Source: Chlamydiota bacterium (GTDB taxonomy: Bacteria > Chlamydiota > Chlamydiia > Chlamydiales > Rhabdochlamydiaceae). From it: DNA of 6,662 bases. Position numbers and translations under genes: made by a program. The DNA lies in contig VGMB01000087.1 of assembly GCA_016866585.1 (NCBI GenBank), forward strand, positions 1-6,662, read 5' to 3'. Each line of letters opens with the position of its first letter. The stretch's first letter is position 1. A model generated the notes under the pieces. It was not told the origin of the DNA. It searched no databases and worked only from the letters and a program-made list of their open reading frames with translations. Positions 5,858 to 6,662 of the stretch are shown in pieces.

Positions 5858-6662
5858 CTATTTTTTAATTAAATTGACGATTTCATATAACCTGCCTTCA
5901 AACTCGAATTGTGCATTCCCATTTTCAAGTATTGTAAAAGGCTCCTGGCTGTAATCTGTGATTTGAGGCGTGTAAATTACTTGGTCAGCATCATGATCTA
6001 TAGCTGCGCCAAGTTCTCTGTTAGAAAAATAATCGGCGATTTTATCAAGTGGTTTTGCATAAAGATGATATAAAAAACCTTTTTGATTGAAGCTTGCCTC
6101 AAGCACATATTTTTTAGAGTCTATCATAAGCAAAGCTGTATAATTTCTTATACCTGGGTTCCTTCTATCATCTTTAAATTGTGAGTAAACCCGGCTTTGA
6201 ATAGCAGTAAGTATAGATTTAGGAAATAAATGTCTAAGGATTGTTTGTTCAGGATTTGTGATTTCTTGATGTTCTACAACTGTTCTATACTCAAGTCCTT
6301 CTTCTTTTGATGAAAACCATGAAGAGACCCGGGGATGTAGTTGCATAGTTCTTGTTTTCGTTTGAAATGTCTTATTTAAGTTGCGTTGTATCAATTGAGC
6401 TAATTCAACACCTGTAGCTTCTTTGATTATTTCAATGTCTGAAGTTTTTTTGCCGACTGGTAGCCATGGATTTGTATTTTCATCGGGTTCTTCCATTTCA
6501 GTTGCAGCTAATTTTTCAGCAAAAGATTCCGAACTTATTTCTGATTCATTAGTTGCAGCGTGCAGCTCGCCTGTGACAGCAAGATCAGGCACCTCTTCTT
6601 TGTTTTCCTCAAGACTGGTGTTAGTAAGTATCCCAGGTGATAATAGTGTACTAACACTAGAG
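5858..6662 (-). CDS. Unrecognised protein, C-terminal part (5' end outside the window)
   Basis: The frame is open from the right edge to a stop at 5858-5860, about 268 codons. A GTG at 6592 could serve as a start, but 23 further in-frame codons without a stop run to base 6662, so the true start is probably outside. I do not recognise the family. The visible N-terminal part (left of about base 6460) is hydrophilic and rich in Ser, Thr and Glu, for example NTSLEENKEEVPDL and ATEMEEPDENTNPW, and looks disordered. From about 6400 leftward the sequence looks folded, with mixed aromatic and charged residues: LHPRVSSWFSS, ILRHLFPKSILTAI, NYTALLMIDSKKYVLEASF and a final FEFEGRLYEIVNLIKK. No membrane helix is visible in this part. 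It is on the same strand as lptD, with 110 bp between its stop and the lptD ATG. A lineage-specific cytoplasmic or secreted protein is possible; no function is assigned. Confidence 0.7.
   Translation of the reverse strand, partial: SSVSTLLSPGILTNTSLEENKEEVPDLAVTGELHAATNESEISSESFAEKLAATEMEEPDENTNPWLPVGKKTSDIEIIKEATGVELAQLIQRNLNKTFQTKTRTMQLHPRVSSWFSSKEEGLEYRTVVEHQEITNPEQTILRHLFPKSILTAIQSRVYSQFKDDRRNPGIRNYTALLMIDSKKYVLEASFNQKGFLYHLYAKPLDKIADYFSNRELGAAIDHDADQVIYTPQITDYSQEPFTILENGNAQFEFEGRLYEIVNLIKK

Overview
This window looks like part of a low-GC chromosome from an intracellular bacterium. My best guess is a chlamydia-like (Chlamydiota) lineage, as an inference from three things. First, xseA sits divergently beside tpiA, which I recall as the arrangement around the chlamydial triosephosphate isomerase gene. 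Second, there is an LPS transporter gene (lptD), so the cell is diderm. Third, there is an unusual eukaryote-like Ser/Thr kinase of the kind common in amoeba-associated chlamydiae. tpiA-secG adjacency is also common in proteobacteria, so the taxonomic call is only moderately secure. No mobile element, CRISPR array, rRNA or tRNA gene is visible.

Layout. (1) Minus strand, 1-195: the first 65 codons of xseA (exonuclease VII large subunit), running off the left edge. (2) Minus strand, 235-1776: a 513-residue protein with an unrecognised Cys-rich N-terminal half and a divergent protein kinase domain in the C-terminal half, ending 39 bp upstream of xseA. (3) 1777-1937: a 161-bp divergent control region. 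It holds a perfect TATAAT -10 for the kinase side, a plausible promoter for the tpiA side, a pair of inverted TTATGTAAAA(A)CTAT elements, and an 11-bp dyad centred on the tpiA -35 box. (4) Plus strand, 1938-3526: a tight three-gene operon, tpiA-secG-def, with the last two genes overlapping by ATGA. (5) Minus strand, 3537-5747: lptD, convergent with def and only 10 bp from it. (6) Minus strand, 5858 to the right edge: the C-terminal part of an unrecognised protein whose frame stays open to the window end.

Most genes are housekeeping: glycolysis (TpiA), protein secretion (SecG), N-terminal deformylation (Def), outer-membrane LPS assembly (LptD) and DNA repair (XseA). The kinase is the accessory item. 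It is catalytically plausible (HNDIKPEN catalytic loop and a metal-binding Asp) but replaces HRD with HND and DFG with DLD. Its size and atypical N-terminal half make it a candidate signalling protein or secreted effector, but nothing in the sequence proves secretion. The kinase and the shared control region between it and tpiA are the best places to look for something undescribed. I see no clear evidence of a wholly new multi-gene system.
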